NCBI RefSeq assembly: GCF_005048265.1
Contig: NZ_SUNH01000012.1
Coordinates: forward strand, 62,001 to 126,000
Reading direction: 5' to 3'
Length of the DNA: 64,000 bases
Origin: Paracoccus hibiscisoli
GTDB lineage: Bacteria > Pseudomonadota > Alphaproteobacteria > Rhodobacterales > Rhodobacteraceae
Every line of letters starts with the position of its first letter. Position 1 is the stretch's first letter. The position numbers were made by a program, and so were the translations under genes. This document shows, one piece after another, positions 16,238 to 25,946 of the stretch. The notes under the pieces are model-generated. The model was not told the DNA's origin, did not search any database, and saw only the letters and a program-made list of their open reading frames with translations.

Positions 16238-18448
16238 TCAGCCCTTGCTGAGCCGGGCGTGGCGACGGGCATATTGCTGCTTGTCGGGATAGCGTTTGAT
16301 CAGCCGCTGCAGGCGGCTGAGGGCCTCGTTGCGATGACCGGCGCGGATCAGCAGGTCGGTGTTCAGCATGACCAGCGGCGGGTGGTCGTCCGCCCATTGC
16401 AGCGTCCAGTCCAGCACCGCGCGCGCGCCCGCATCGTCGCCCTGATCGGCCTTCATCTGCGCCAGGTCGCATTGCCGCCGCCAGTTCAGCGGCGCCAGCG
16501 CCAGCCCGCGTTCCAGCAGGCGGATGGCGTCGGGCACCCGATCCGCCGCCTGCGCGGCATCGGCCGCCAGGAACAGGATCGACGGGAACAGCAGCCGCCC
16601 CTCGTCCATCAGGGCGACCAGCGCCTCGGCCGCGCCGGGCGTGTCGCCGGCGCGCATCTGGAACAGCGCCCTGAGCGCGCGCAGGATCGAGGCGCGCGGC
16701 GCCAGGCGGATCGCCTCGTCCATGGCGGCCAGGGCCTCCAGGTGGCGGTCCTGTTCGTGGCGCAGCTCGGCCAGGCGCTTGTGAAAGATGGCGACCTGCG
16801 GCTTGGCGGCGATGGCCTCGGTCAGCATGGCCTCGGCCTGGTCCAGGTCGCCCTCGCGCAGCGCGATCATGCCGGTGAAGCTGTCGAAATGCGGCTTGAG
16901 GTCGGGCGACCAGACGCGGCGTTCCAGAATCCGCAGGATGGTGCGGAAATGGCCGCGGAACTTGTAATGCCCGCGCAGGTCGGACCGGGTGAAATCGGGC
17001 CATTCCCAGACCATCACCCGGTTGGTCGGCACCATCCGCTCGAACTCCAGCACGCCCGCGTCGATCAGCGGGGTGTAGTAGGTGCGGACGTGATCGACGA
17101 CGAAGCGGTTGGGGAACAGCCGCTCGATCTCGGGGTCGGTGATCCAGAAGTTGCTGTCGTCGAAATCGCCCTGGGCGCGCAACAGGCCCGCCAGGGCGTT
17201 GATCTCTCCCTCCACCGGCTCGTGCCAGAAGGCCGAGGTGATCTGCTCCAGCCCCGCCTCCCTGCGGCCCAGCATCAACAGCGCCAGCCCGTGATACAGC
17301 GCGACCTGCGCAAAGCTGCGCTGGAACGCGACAAAGCCGCGGTCGATGGCGGCGCGCAGGTCGCAGATCTGCTGATACTGGCCGTCGAAATACATCTCTC
17401 GGACGGTCATCGCGTGGACGAAGGCGATGTTCAGCCCGCCCTCGATATGCTGGCGGGCGATGCGGATGAATTCGGCCCGGCGCCCGGTCTTGACCAGATG
17501 TTCGCAGGCATAGACCAGATACTGGCCGATTTCGCCCTCATTGGCGAACAGGTGCGGCTCGTCGCGCAGGCGGGCGGCCAGCAGGTCCAGCGCCTCGTGG
17601 CGGGCCTCGGGGGTGATCTGGGATTCGACGTCGCGGAAATCGCCGCCGCCGATGGTCTTGGCGGTCGAGCTGAAGGCCGACGAGGGCGGCGCCACGATCA
17701 GGTCCGACAGCGACATCGCGAACAGCTCCAGCGCGTCGCGCTGCACCTCGGTCAGGGCGCTGGTATCGGCGATGCGCACGAAAGTCAGTAGGCCCGGAAA
17801 CATCCCGGTATAGCGGTCAAGCACGGCCTGATTGTCGCTGAACAGGATGGTGCGGGTGCCGTCGCCTTCCAGATTGGCGCGGATATGGGTCTCGAAGAAC
17901 TCGTCGGGGACGAACTTGTTCGGCCAGGCGCGGTTCATGGCGCGCATGTCGCTGGTCAGATCGCCCCGGCGGATGTGATAGGACACCGTCCGCCGCCCGT
18001 CGCGCAGCTGGTCGCGCAGCGCGTCCAGATGCTGCGCCAGAACCGGGTTCAGGGGCAGGTCGTCGACCACGGCGCGAAAGGTCCGCGCGACCTGCGCCTC
18101 GTCCTCGAAGGGCAGGCGCAGCACGTCGAAGGGCGGGTCCAGCAGCACGTGCATGCCGCCCTCCAGATGCTGCAGGAAGGCCTCGCGCGTCTGGCTGTGG
18201 ATCACGGTGCCGATGGCAGTCGCGCTTTCCTTCATCTGGCGATAGGTCGGCTTGTCGATGAAATGGTCGCGCACGAAATCGGGGTGGAACAGCTCCGACC
18301 CGTCACCCAGCCCGTCGCTGTCGCGCCAATACACGACAAAGGGCAGGTCATAGCTGCGCGCGAAACGCAGCGTGTTCAACAGCGCGATCAGCCGGCCCCC
18401 CATGCGGTCGGCGCGGAATGCGATCAGCTTGCCCTGTGTCCCGGTCAT
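16238..18448 (-). CDS. fucosyltransferase-like protein (HxRRGD motif) with C-terminal tetratricopeptide repeats
   Basis: This 736-residue protein has two parts. Residues 1 to about 290 resemble the NodZ/FUT8/O-fucosyltransferase fold: a GGRLIALLN segment near residue 18, the HIRRGD motif at 158-163 used for GDP-fucose binding, an ILFSDN strand, and the late DLIVAPPSSAFSSTAK block. Residues of about 300-735 are helical repeats; the last 190 fit tetratricopeptide repeats (DLDQAEAMLTEAIAAKPQ; RHLEALAAMDEAIRLAP; DAIRLLERGLALAP). It begins four bases after fcl. With gmd and fcl upstream supplying GDP-L-fucose, it is the likely transferase. The acceptor, protein or glycan, is unknown. Confidence 0.68.
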   Translation of the reverse strand: MTGTQGKLIAFRADRMGGRLIALLNTLRFARSYDLPFVVYWRDSDGLGDGSELFHPDFVRDHFIDKPTYRQMKESATAIGTVIHSQTREAFLQHLEGGMHVLLDPPFDVLRLPFEDEAQVARTFRAVVDDLPLNPVLAQHLDALRDQLRDGRRTVSYHIRRGDLTSDMRAMNRAWPNKFVPDEFFETHIRANLEGDGTRTILFSDNQAVLDRYTGMFPGLLTFVRIADTSALTEVQRDALELFAMSLSDLIVAPPSSAFSSTAKTIGGGDFRDVESQITPEARHEALDLLAARLRDEPHLFANEGEIGQYLVYACEHLVKTGRRAEFIRIARQHIEGGLNIAFVHAMTVREMYFDGQYQQICDLRAAIDRGFVAFQRSFAQVALYHGLALLMLGRREAGLEQITSAFWHEPVEGEINALAGLLRAQGDFDDSNFWITDPEIERLFPNRFVVDHVRTYYTPLIDAGVLEFERMVPTNRVMVWEWPDFTRSDLRGHYKFRGHFRTILRILERRVWSPDLKPHFDSFTGMIALREGDLDQAEAMLTEAIAAKPQVAIFHKRLAELRHEQDRHLEALAAMDEAIRLAPRASILRALRALFQMRAGDTPGAAEALVALMDEGRLLFPSILFLAADAAQAADRVPDAIRLLERGLALAPLNWRRQCDLAQMKADQGDDAGARAVLDWTLQWADDHPPLVMLNTDLLIRAGHRNEALSRLQRLIKRYPDKQQYARRHARLSKG

Positions 18449-18452
18449 GCGC

Positions 18453-19403
18453 TCAGCCCGCGTGATGTGCGAGGAACCAGCGATAGGCATCCGCGATGCC
18501 CTCGCGCAGCGTGACCTGCGGCCGCCAGCCCATCGCCGTCAGCTTGTCCGAGGACATCAGTTTGCGCATGGTGCCGTCGGGGCGCGTCAGGTCGTTGGTG
18601 ATCCGCCCGCGATAGCCCACGACCTCGGCCACCATGGCGGCCAGCTCGCCGATGGCGATGTCGGTGCCGGACCCTACGTTCAGATGCGACAGCATCGGCT
18701 CGGTCTGCGCGTCATAGGCGGCGCGGTCCAGATCGAACACGAACAGCGAGGCCCGTGCCATGTCGTCCACATGCAGGAACTCGCGGCGCGGTGTGCCGGT
18801 GCCCCACATCACCACCTCGGGCAGGTCGTCGTGCGCGGCCTCGTGAAAGCGGCGGATCAGGGCGGGCATCACATGGCTGTTCTCGGGGTCGAAATTGTCG
18901 CCCGGACCGTACAGGTTCGACGGCATCACCGACCGGTAATCGGTGCCGTATTGCCGGTTATAGCTTTCGCACAGCTTGATGCCCGCGATCTTGGCGATGG
19001 CATAGGGCTCGTTCGTGGGCTCCAGCGGGCCGGTCAGCAGGGCGTCCTCGCGGATGGGCTGGCAGGTCTCGCGCGGATAGATGCAGCTGGAGCCCAGCTG
19101 CAGCAGCCGCGTGACGCCATGGGCCCAGGCCTCGTGGATGACGTTGCATTCGATCATCAGGTTGCGGTGGATGAATTCCGCCGGATAGGTGTTGTTGGCA
19201 TGGATGCCGCCCACCTTGGCCGCGGCCAGGATCACCGCATCGGGCCGTTCCGCCGCCATGAAGGCGCGCACGGCGGCCTGTTCGGTCAGGTCCAGCTCGG
19301 CGCTGGTGCGGGTGATCAGGGTGACGCCATCGCGGTCCTGCAGCTGACGCAGGATCGCGCTGCCGACCATGCCGCGATGCCCTGCCACAAAGATGCGCGT
19401 CAT
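18453..19403 (-). CDS. fcl: GDP-L-fucose synthase
   Basis: This 316-residue SDR-fold epimerase/reductase converts GDP-4-keto-6-deoxy-D-mannose to GDP-L-fucose. Visible marks are the NADP loop [17 protein letters not shown], the [18 protein letters not shown] block, the SSCIYP segment with the catalytic Cys/Ser, the YxxxK pair in [10 protein letters not shown], and [28 protein letters not shown]. The start at 19403 is seven bases after the gmd stop; an upstream in-frame start would overlap gmd. Length is normal. Confidence 0.96.
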   Translation of the reverse strand: MTRIFVAGHRGMVGSAILRQLQDRDGVTLITRTSAELDLTEQAAVRAFMAAERPDAVILAAAKVGGIHANNTYPAEFIHRNLMIECNVIHEAWAHGVTRLLQLGSSCIYPRETCQPIREDALLTGPLEPTNEPYAIAKIAGIKLCESYNRQYGTDYRSVMPSNLYGPGDNFDPENSHVMPALIRRFHEAAHDDLPEVVMWGTGTPRREFLHVDDMARASLFVFDLDRAAYDAQTEPMLSHLNVGSGTDIAIGELAAMVAEVVGYRGRITNDLTRPDGTMRKLMSSDKLTAMGWRPQVTLREGIADAYRWFLAHHAG

Positions 19404-19410
19404 GGCGGCC

Positions 19411-20532
19411 TCAGTTTTCGTGATAGAGGGGCATGTCATAGCCATGCGTGCGCAGCAGGGCGTGGCGGCGGGCCGATTTCAGATCCTCGGCCACCATCTC
19501 GTCGCACATCTGCTGGGCGGTGATCTCGGGGACCCAGCCCAGCTTTTCCTTGGCCTTGGTCGGATCGCCCAGCAGCGTCTCGACCTCGGTCGGGCGGTAA
19601 TAGCGCGGGTCGATCCGCACGATCACATCGCCCGGTTTGACCGCGGGGGCCTGATCGCCGGTCACCGCCTCGACGATGCCGATCTCGGCCTCGGCCGTGC
19701 CCTTAAAGCGCAGCGTGATGCCCAGATGCGCCGCCGACCATTCGATGAACTGGCGCACGGAATACTGAACCCCGGTGGCGATCACGAAATCCTCGGCCAC
19801 GTCCTGCTGCAGCATCATCCACTGCATGCGGACATAGTCTTTGGCATGGCCCCAGTCCCGCAGCGCGTCGATATTGCCCATATACAGGCAATCCTCCAGC
19901 CCCTGGGCAATATTGGCCAAGCCGCGGGTGATCTTGCGCGTGACGAAGGTCTCTCCGCGGCGGGGGGATTCGTGGTTGAACAGGATGCCGTTGCAGGCAT
20001 AGATCCCATAGGCCTCGCGATAGTTCACGGCGATCCAATAGGCATACATCTTGGCCACCGCATAGGGCGAGCGGGGATAGAAGGGCGTCGTCTCGCGCTG
20101 CGGGGTCTCCTGGACCAGGCCATAGAGTTCCGAAGTCGAGGCCTGGTAGAAGCGGGTCTTGTCCTCCAGCCCCAGAAACCGGATCGCCTCGAGGATGCGC
20201 AGCGTGCCGATGGCGTCCACGTTGGCGGTGTATTCGGGGGTGGCGAAACTGACCGCGACATGGGACTGCGCGCCCAGGTTATAGACCTCGTCGGGTTTGA
20301 CATCGGCCATGACCCGCATCACAGAGGAGGTGTCGCCCAGGTCGCCGTAATGCAGGAACATGCGCGCGTTGACCGCATGAGGGTCCTGATAGATGTGGTC
20401 GATGCGCTGCGTGTTCAGCGAGGATGACCGGCGCTTGATCCCGTGGACCTCATATCCCTTGTCCATCAGCAGTTCAGCCAGATAGCTTCCGTCCTGGCCG
20501 GTAATTCCGGTAATCAGCGCCCGCTTGGTCAT
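19411..20532 (-). CDS. gmd: GDP-mannose 4,6-dehydratase
   Basis: This 373-residue SDR enzyme performs the first step from GDP-D-mannose to GDP-L-fucose. It has [33 protein letters not shown] at the N terminus, the STSELYG block, the [11 protein letters not shown] active-site YxxxK and the [18 protein letters not shown] block, all diagnostic of Gmd. The start at 20532 follows an AAGGGGAACG site. It is the first gene of the leftward cluster, after about 200 bases without a gene in which I found no convincing promoter. Confidence 0.97.
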   Translation of the reverse strand: MTKRALITGITGQDGSYLAELLMDKGYEVHGIKRRSSSLNTQRIDHIYQDPHAVNARMFLHYGDLGDTSSVMRVMADVKPDEVYNLGAQSHVAVSFATPEYTANVDAIGTLRILEAIRFLGLEDKTRFYQASTSELYGLVQETPQRETTPFYPRSPYAVAKMYAYWIAVNYREAYGIYACNGILFNHESPRRGETFVTRKITRGLANIAQGLEDCLYMGNIDALRDWGHAKDYVRMQWMMLQQDVAEDFVIATGVQYSVRQFIEWSAAHLGITLRFKGTAEAEIGIVEAVTGDQAPAVKPGDVIVRIDPRYYRPTEVETLLGDPTKAKEKLGWVPEITAQQMCDEMVAEDLKSARRHALLRTHGYDMPLYHEN

Positions 20533-20731
20533 GGCCGTTCCCCTTGTCACTCAGCACGGACGCCCGTGGTGCCCCAAGGTGCCGTCTCAGCCGGTTTACG
20601 GCAGGCCCAAGATCATTGCGATAGTCAAGTTCTGCGCATTTTCGCGATCCTGCATGCCATGCCGCAGCCCGGCAGCAGTCGGGCCGGGGGGCTGCCACTC
20701 TGCCAGGGCTGGGCGCAGGGCCGCGATGCAG

Positions 20732-21577
20732 TCAGCCCAGCACGACGCGGTGTTCGGGCTGACCGGTGACCCCGGCGGGGACCGCAAAGGTGCAGCCGTC
20801 GCCCGCCTGCGGATCGTCCAGCCCCTGGCGCGCCGAGGTGGCGAACAGCGTCGTCAGGCTGGCCCCACCGAAGGCCGGGCAGGACACGTGCCGCGCGGGC
20901 AGCACGATCGCCCGGTCGAACCGCCCCTGCCGGTCATAGCGCGCGAGGCGGGACGCGCCCCATTGCGCCGACCACAGACCGCCTTCGCTGTCGATCACCG
21001 CGCCGTCGGGGTTCAGCCCCTGGGACGCCAGGTCGATGAAGGGTTGCGGGTCGCCCAAGGGCCAGCCGTCGCGATCCAGCCGGACCTGCCAGATCATCGA
21101 CCGGTCGGTATCGGCGAAATGCGCCAGATCGCCCTCGGGGGAAAAGCAGATGGCGTTGGTGATGGTGATGGCCGGGAACAGGCGGCGCAATTCGCCCCTG
21201 TAATAGCGCCAGATCGACCCCGCGCCCGGTTCGGCGTTCAGCCCCATCGTGCCGATCCAGAACCCGCCCTGCGGATCGGCGCGGCCATCATTGCTGCGCG
21301 TCACCGGGTTGTCGGCCTCCAGCGGCACCAGCGGCGTGCTGGTCCCGTCGCGCAGATCGAACAGCGACAGCGCCCGGGCCGAGGCCACGACGATGCGGTC
21401 GCGGTCCACCAGCCCCGCCGCCGAGACGTGGTTGGGGAAATCCCAGTGCTGGCGCGCGCCGTCCTGGGGTTTCAGGAACAGGCGTTTCTGGATGATGTCG
21501 AACCAGATCAGGGCGTTGCGGTCGGGATGCCACAGCGCGCCCTCGCCCAGGGTGCAGGGGGTGGGGTCAAAGATCAT
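20732..21577 (-). CDS. SMP-30/gluconolactonase-family sugar lactonase (galactonolactonase role)
   Basis: This 281-residue beta-propeller lactonase opens with the Glu ligand in CTLGEGALWHPDRNALIWFDI and carries the NDGRADPQGGFWIGTM, TITNAICFSPEG and LNPDGAVIDSEGGLWSAQW blocks, which supply the divalent-metal ligands. It would hydrolyse the galactonolactone made by the galactose dehydrogenase at 30134. The start at 21577 overlaps the aldolase stop (ATGA). It is the last gene of the leftward galactose operon. Arabinonolactone is a possible second substrate, as these enzymes are often shared. Confidence 0.88.
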   Translation of the reverse strand: MIFDPTPCTLGEGALWHPDRNALIWFDIIQKRLFLKPQDGARQHWDFPNHVSAAGLVDRDRIVVASARALSLFDLRDGTSTPLVPLEADNPVTRSNDGRADPQGGFWIGTMGLNAEPGAGSIWRYYRGELRRLFPAITITNAICFSPEGDLAHFADTDRSMIWQVRLDRDGWPLGDPQPFIDLASQGLNPDGAVIDSEGGLWSAQWGASRLARYDRQGRFDRAIVLPARHVSCPAFGGASLTTLFATSARQGLDDPQAGDGCTFAVPAGVTGQPEHRVVLG

Positions 21578-22176
21578 GCCGATGCCTCCCATGCCGCGAC
21601 CATCGCGCGGGCCTTGTCCGCGACCGTGGCCGCATCATCGCCGGGTTTGTACAGCGCCGATCCGATGCCAAACCCCGCCGCCCCCGCGCGCCGCCAGTCG
21701 GCCATGGTATCCGCGGACACCCCGCCCACCGCCCAGCATTCCGTGCCTTGGGGCAGCACCGCCCGCATGGCGCGCAGGCCGGTGGGGCCGATCAGTTCGC
21801 CGGGAAACAGCTTCAGCCCGGTGGCGCCCGCATCCAGCGCGGTGAACGCCTCGGTCGGGGTCATCACACCTGGATAGCTGGCCATGCCCGCCGCGACGGT
21901 GGCGCGGATGACATCGGGGTTGCAGTTGGGCGACAGCACCATGCGCCCCCCTGCCTCGGCCACGGCGCGCACCTGATCAGCGGTCAGCACGGTGCCCGCG
22001 CCGATCTGCGCCACGTCGCCAAAGTCGCGCGCCAGACGCGCGATGCTGTCCAGCGGGTCGGGAGAGTTCAGCGGCACCTCCAGCCGGGTGATGCCGGCGT
22101 CGATCAGGGCGCGGCCGATGGCGGGGGCGTCTTGCGGGGTCAGGCCGCGCAGGATGGCGATCAGGGGGCGGGACAT
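21574..22176 (-). CDS. dgoA: 2-dehydro-3-deoxy-6-phosphogalactonate aldolase
   Basis: This 200-residue class I aldolase splits 2-keto-3-deoxy-6-phosphogalactonate into pyruvate and glyceraldehyde-3-phosphate. Marks are E33 in RLEVPLNSP, the phosphate/pyruvate block GAGTVL, the SPNCNPDVI block, and the Schiff-base lysine K122 in GLKLFPGE, followed by VGGVSADTM. The NSPDP form favours KDPGal over KDPG aldolase. It starts four bases after dgoK and overlaps the lactonase start. Confidence 0.94.
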   Translation of the reverse strand: MSRPLIAILRGLTPQDAPAIGRALIDAGITRLEVPLNSPDPLDSIARLARDFGDVAQIGAGTVLTADQVRAVAEAGGRMVLSPNCNPDVIRATVAAGMASYPGVMTPTEAFTALDAGATGLKLFPGELIGPTGLRAMRAVLPQGTECWAVGGVSADTMADWRRAGAAGFGIGSALYKPGDDAATVADKARAMVAAWEASA

Positions 22177-22180
22177 GGGA

Positions 22181-23062
22181 TCATCCTTGCAGGAATTGGC
22201 GATGGGCGGCGGCCAGGCCCGCCAGGGTCGCGTCGGCCACGGACATGCGCGCGGGCGCCAGCCCCTGCGCCGTCAGCGCCTCGGCATAAAGGGCCGACAG
22301 CGCGGGCGCACCGATGATGGTCACGTCGCAGCCCAGCCACCAGGGGCGGGCGGCGGCCAGCTCCCACCCGATCAGGGTGCCGGACAGGCGGGCGCGGGCC
22401 GTGGCCGGGTCCAGATCCGCCAGCAGCGATTCCGCGCGCAGCTGGAACAGCCCGGCATAGCCGCGTTCGGGCCGCGCCATCGCGTCCGAAACCGCGCCCC
22501 GGAACACCGCCGGATCGCAGGTGCCCGTGCCCACGGAATGGCGCAGGACCGACTGTTCGGCCAGCAGGCCGAAGATCTCTCCGGTCATGAAGCTTTTGAA
22601 GTTGCAGATCTCTCCGGCGGAAATGCGGACCCATTTCGTATGCGTGCCGGGCAGGCAGGCGATGCCGTCGAAGTCCGGGTCCAGTGCCAGAAGACCCGCG
22701 ATCTGGGTCTCCTCTCCGCGCATCACATCGGCGGGGGCGTCCTGGCGGATGCCGCAGACGATGCGCACCGGACGGCCGCCCGGATCGCCGGGCACCGCGA
22801 CCATGCGCGGGGTGGCGGGGCAGGGGACGGCGGCATAGGGGGCCTCGACCCAGCCCTGGCGCGACCCGACCATGCCGCAGGCGATGACCGGCACGGCGGG
22901 CCAGCCATCGGTCGCCTGCGCCAGCACGTCCGCGAACTGGTCGGGGGTCAGGCTGGCCATGCCCTGGTCGCTGCTGCGGGCCTCGACCGGGCTGCGGCCG
23001 GACATGGCCCACAGGCGCAGGTTGGTGGTGCCCCAATCGGCGGCGATCCAGTCTATCGTCAC
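22181..23062 (-). CDS. dgoK: 2-dehydro-3-deoxygalactonokinase
   Basis: This 293-residue kinase phosphorylates 2-keto-3-deoxygalactonate. The N terminus IAADWGTTNLRLW is the phosphate-binding loop of DgoK, followed by GMVGSRQGWVEAPY, GEETQIAG and LPGTHTKWV, all typical of this family. I chose a GTG start at 23062 because the DWGTTN loop begins only eight residues later, a GAAGGGG site precedes it, and it overlaps the alpha-galactosidase stop as GTGA. No in-frame ATG lies nearby upstream. Confidence 0.94.
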   Translation of the reverse strand: MTIDWIAADWGTTNLRLWAMSGRSPVEARSSDQGMASLTPDQFADVLAQATDGWPAVPVIACGMVGSRQGWVEAPYAAVPCPATPRMVAVPGDPGGRPVRIVCGIRQDAPADVMRGEETQIAGLLALDPDFDGIACLPGTHTKWVRISAGEICNFKSFMTGEIFGLLAEQSVLRHSVGTGTCDPAVFRGAVSDAMARPERGYAGLFQLRAESLLADLDPATARARLSGTLIGWELAAARPWWLGCDVTIIGAPALSALYAEALTAQGLAPARMSVADATLAGLAAAHRQFLQG

Positions 23063-25101
23063 AGTTTCACCCCTTCGATGACGGCGATGGTCTGCGGGAA
23101 GGCGGGCGGCAGGGCAACCCCCTGCGCCATCAGCGCCGCGCCGGGCAGGGTCACCGGCCCCCGCGACAGCGCCACCGGGGAACTGGGATGCCCACGCGGA
23201 TGTTCCAGCATCGTCAGACGATAATGCGCCGCCGGGTCCAGTCCGGTCAGGCGCAGGGGCGGCGGCTGCACCGCCACGGGCGCGTCGATCTGGGCGGCAA
23301 AGACGACCAGGCGGTGGCCGTCCGCGGCCATCTGCATCTCGGCCAGGGCGCCCGCGGGGCGGTCCAGCCGCCAGATGTCGCCCGCCATCATCCAGTCGCG
23401 GTTGGCCTTCCACCAGGCGGTGACGCGGTTCACGGTCTCGGCCTCGGGGTCGGTCAGTTCGCGCGGGTCCATCTCGAACCCCATGTGGCGTTGCGCTGCG
23501 GTCCAGGCGCGCAGCGCCATGGGCAGCACCCGCCCCGAGGTGTGGCAGTCGCGCGGGCCCACATGGCTGCCCGTGACGCAGGCGGGCAGCAGCATCGCGG
23601 CGTGGTGCTGGATGCGCAGCCGTTCGATCGCGTCATTGCTGTCGGACAGCCAGACGCGGCCGCAGCGGGTCAGGATGCCCGCGTCGATGCGGCCCCCACC
23701 GGACGCGCAGCTTTCGAATTCCACCCCCGGATGGGCCGCGCGCAGCCGGTCCAGCAGCGCATAGACGCCCCGCGTCTGGCCCGCGTCGGGCCAGGGCGTC
23801 AGGCGGTTGTGGTCCCATTTGACATAGTCGATGTCCCACGCGCCCAGGATGCCGCCGATGCGGTGGAACAGATGGTCGCGCACATCGTCGCGGGCCATGT
23901 CCAGATGCAGCTGGTTGCGGCCCCGGATCTGGTCCGCCGGCCCCAGCACCCAGTCCGGATGGGCGCGATAGAGGTCGCTGTCCTCGTTGATCATCTCAGG
24001 CTCGAACCACAGGCCAAAGCGCATGTTCAGGGCGCGCAGCTTGTCGATCAGCGGCTGGAATCCGTGGGAATGCTTGCGCGGGTCGATGGCCCAATCGCCC
24101 AGGGACGAGGTGTCGTCGTCGCGCCGCCCGAACCAGCCATCGTCCAGCACGAAACGCTCGGCCCCCAGGGCCGCCGCGCGTTCGGCGATGTCAGACAGCT
24201 CGGCCGCGTCATGGCGGAAATAGATCGCCTCCCAACCGTTGTAATGCACCGGGCGGGGCTGGCGCGCGGGCGGCAGGGCGTCGCGGATCGCGCGCTGGAA
24301 GGGGATCGCCACGCTGTTCAGGCCCCTATCGCCGCGGGCCAGCCAGATCTCGGCGGTCTGGAACATCGTGCCGGGCGCGCGTTCGGACCCTGAGCAATGG
24401 CCCAGCTGGATCTGGCGGCGGCCCTCGGGCAGGGCCTCGACCAGCATGCGGTGGCCGCCGGACCAGCCGTAATGCAGGGCCACGGCCTCTCCGCCGGTGT
24501 TGGTGGTGCCGGGCGCGGTCAGCCACAGATGCGGCGGATGTTCGTGTCCCGACCGGCCCGTGCGCGCATCGCGCAGGCGCGCGCCGTGGTCCAGCGTGCT
24601 GGTCACCGGCTGGAATTCGCGCGTCCAGCGGCCCGCCAGTTCGGTCAGCTGGGTCAGATGCGCGGGCACCGGCAGGGCCAGCGCCAGATGGTGCAGCGTC
24701 AGCGCCGCGTCCGCCGTCAGCCGCGCGGACAGGCCGATCAGCCCGTGATCCATCGCGCGGATGGTGATGTCCAGCCGCAGGCCCGGCGCGACATGGCGCA
24801 GGGTCAGCGCGTCGCCCTGATCCGCGCCGTCGAAGCGCCACTCCGGCTCCAGCGGCAGGCCGTTCTGGAACGCGACCAGCCCCGGCTGGCCCGGAAAGCT
24901 GCGCCGCGCCTCGGGGATCAGCGACAAGGGCGGCAGCGCGTCCAGCATGCCGCCGGTGATGCCGCCCGCCCCCGCCGCCACCAGCGCCTCAAGGTCGGTG
25001 TCGAGGGCCAGGGGCGCGCCCCAGTAATGGCAGCAGGCCATGCCGCCGTCGCTGCCCAGAACCATCGTCTGCGCGGGGGTGTCGATGCGCCAGAGGGTCA
25101 T
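23059..25101 (-). CDS. alpha-galactosidase, GH36
   Basis: This 680-residue cytoplasmic glycosidase (no signal peptide) removes terminal alpha-galactose from melibiose/raffinose-type sugars. Family marks are VHYNGWEAIYF, ERFVLDDGWFGRRDDDTSSLGDW, FGLWFEPEMI, the nucleophile D430 in YVKWDHNR, ESCASGGGRID and the acid/base D487 in VWLSDSNDA. Length fits GH36. Both ends are coupled: the start overlaps the permease stop by ATGA and the stop overlaps the dgoK GTG. Import by the adjacent ABC system is implied. Confidence 0.95.
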   Translation of the reverse strand: MTLWRIDTPAQTMVLGSDGGMACCHYWGAPLALDTDLEALVAAGAGGITGGMLDALPPLSLIPEARRSFPGQPGLVAFQNGLPLEPEWRFDGADQGDALTLRHVAPGLRLDITIRAMDHGLIGLSARLTADAALTLHHLALALPVPAHLTQLTELAGRWTREFQPVTSTLDHGARLRDARTGRSGHEHPPHLWLTAPGTTNTGGEAVALHYGWSGGHRMLVEALPEGRRQIQLGHCSGSERAPGTMFQTAEIWLARGDRGLNSVAIPFQRAIRDALPPARQPRPVHYNGWEAIYFRHDAAELSDIAERAAALGAERFVLDDGWFGRRDDDTSSLGDWAIDPRKHSHGFQPLIDKLRALNMRFGLWFEPEMINEDSDLYRAHPDWVLGPADQIRGRNQLHLDMARDDVRDHLFHRIGGILGAWDIDYVKWDHNRLTPWPDAGQTRGVYALLDRLRAAHPGVEFESCASGGGRIDAGILTRCGRVWLSDSNDAIERLRIQHHAAMLLPACVTGSHVGPRDCHTSGRVLPMALRAWTAAQRHMGFEMDPRELTDPEAETVNRVTAWWKANRDWMMAGDIWRLDRPAGALAEMQMAADGHRLVVFAAQIDAPVAVQPPPLRLTGLDPAAHYRLTMLEHPRGHPSSPVALSRGPVTLPGAALMAQGVALPPAFPQTIAVIEGVKL

Positions 25102-25943
25102 TTCACCGCACCCAGAGTCAGGCCCGCGATGAAGTGCCGCTGCATCATGAAGAACATCAGCACCGGGGGCAGGGCGGCCAGGATGGACCCCGCGCTGACC
25201 AGGTGCCAGGCGGCGATCCACTGGCCGTTCAGGCTGTTCAGGCCCGCCGTCACCGGCTGCGTGCTGGCGCCGGTGGTCAGCACCATGGCCCAGAAATAAT
25301 CGTTCCAGATGAAGGTGAAGACCAGCACCGACAGCGCCGCGATGGCAGGTCGCACCAGCGGCAGGACGATATGCCAGAAGATCTGCCATTCGGTGACGCC
25401 CTCGACGCGGGCAGCCTCAATCAGTTCGCGCGGCAGGGCCTTGATGAAGTTGCGCATGAACAGCGTGCAGAACCCCGTCTGGAACGCGATGTGGAACAGC
25501 GCCAGCCCGGTGATGGTGTTGTAGAGGCCCAGATCGACCGTCAGGTCGCGCACCGGCACCATCAGGATCTGGAAGGGCACGAAATTGCCCGCCACGAACA
25601 TGAAGAACACCAGCAGCGACAGGCGGAACTTGTACACCGCCAGCGCGAACCCGGTCAGGCAGGACAGCGCCACCGCGCCGAACATCACCGGAATGGTGAT
25701 GCGAAAGCTGTTCCACAGATACTGCGCCAGCGGCGAATTGCGGAACACATCGGCGTAATTCTCGAAGGCCAGCCGCGAGGGGATACCGAAATAGTTGCCC
25801 GCGGCCAGATCGCCCGACGGACGGACCGAGGTCATGGCGACCCCCAGCAGCGGCAGCAGCCACAGGATCAGCATGATCGGCAGCACGATCTTGTAGGTGC
25901 GCTGCGCTGCGGGGGACATCGTCTGGATGGGACGGGGGAACAT
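25098..25943 (-). CDS. ABC sugar transporter permease (MalG type)
   Basis: This 281-residue inner-membrane protein has about six helices and the EAA loop REL(I)EAARVEGVTEWQIFWHIVLPLVRPAIA that contacts the ATPase. The ending with RHFIAGLTLGAVK is the usual MalG-type C terminus. It lies three bases after the partner permease and overlaps the alpha-galactosidase start. The substrate is probably an oligogalactoside, from the genes around it. Confidence 0.93.
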   Translation of the reverse strand: MFPRPIQTMSPAAQRTYKIVLPIMLILWLLPLLGVAMTSVRPSGDLAAGNYFGIPSRLAFENYADVFRNSPLAQYLWNSFRITIPVMFGAVALSCLTGFALAVYKFRLSLLVFFMFVAGNFVPFQILMVPVRDLTVDLGLYNTITGLALFHIAFQTGFCTLFMRNFIKALPRELIEAARVEGVTEWQIFWHIVLPLVRPAIAALSVLVFTFIWNDYFWAMVLTTGASTQPVTAGLNSLNGQWIAAWHLVSAGSILAALPPVLMFFMMQRHFIAGLTLGAVK

Positions 25944-25946
25944 GGG

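Noticed and set aside
20533..20731. Promoter with TTGACT for gmd
   Set aside because: A -35-like TTGACT is visible on the minus strand, but no acceptable -10 lies 16-18 bases after it.
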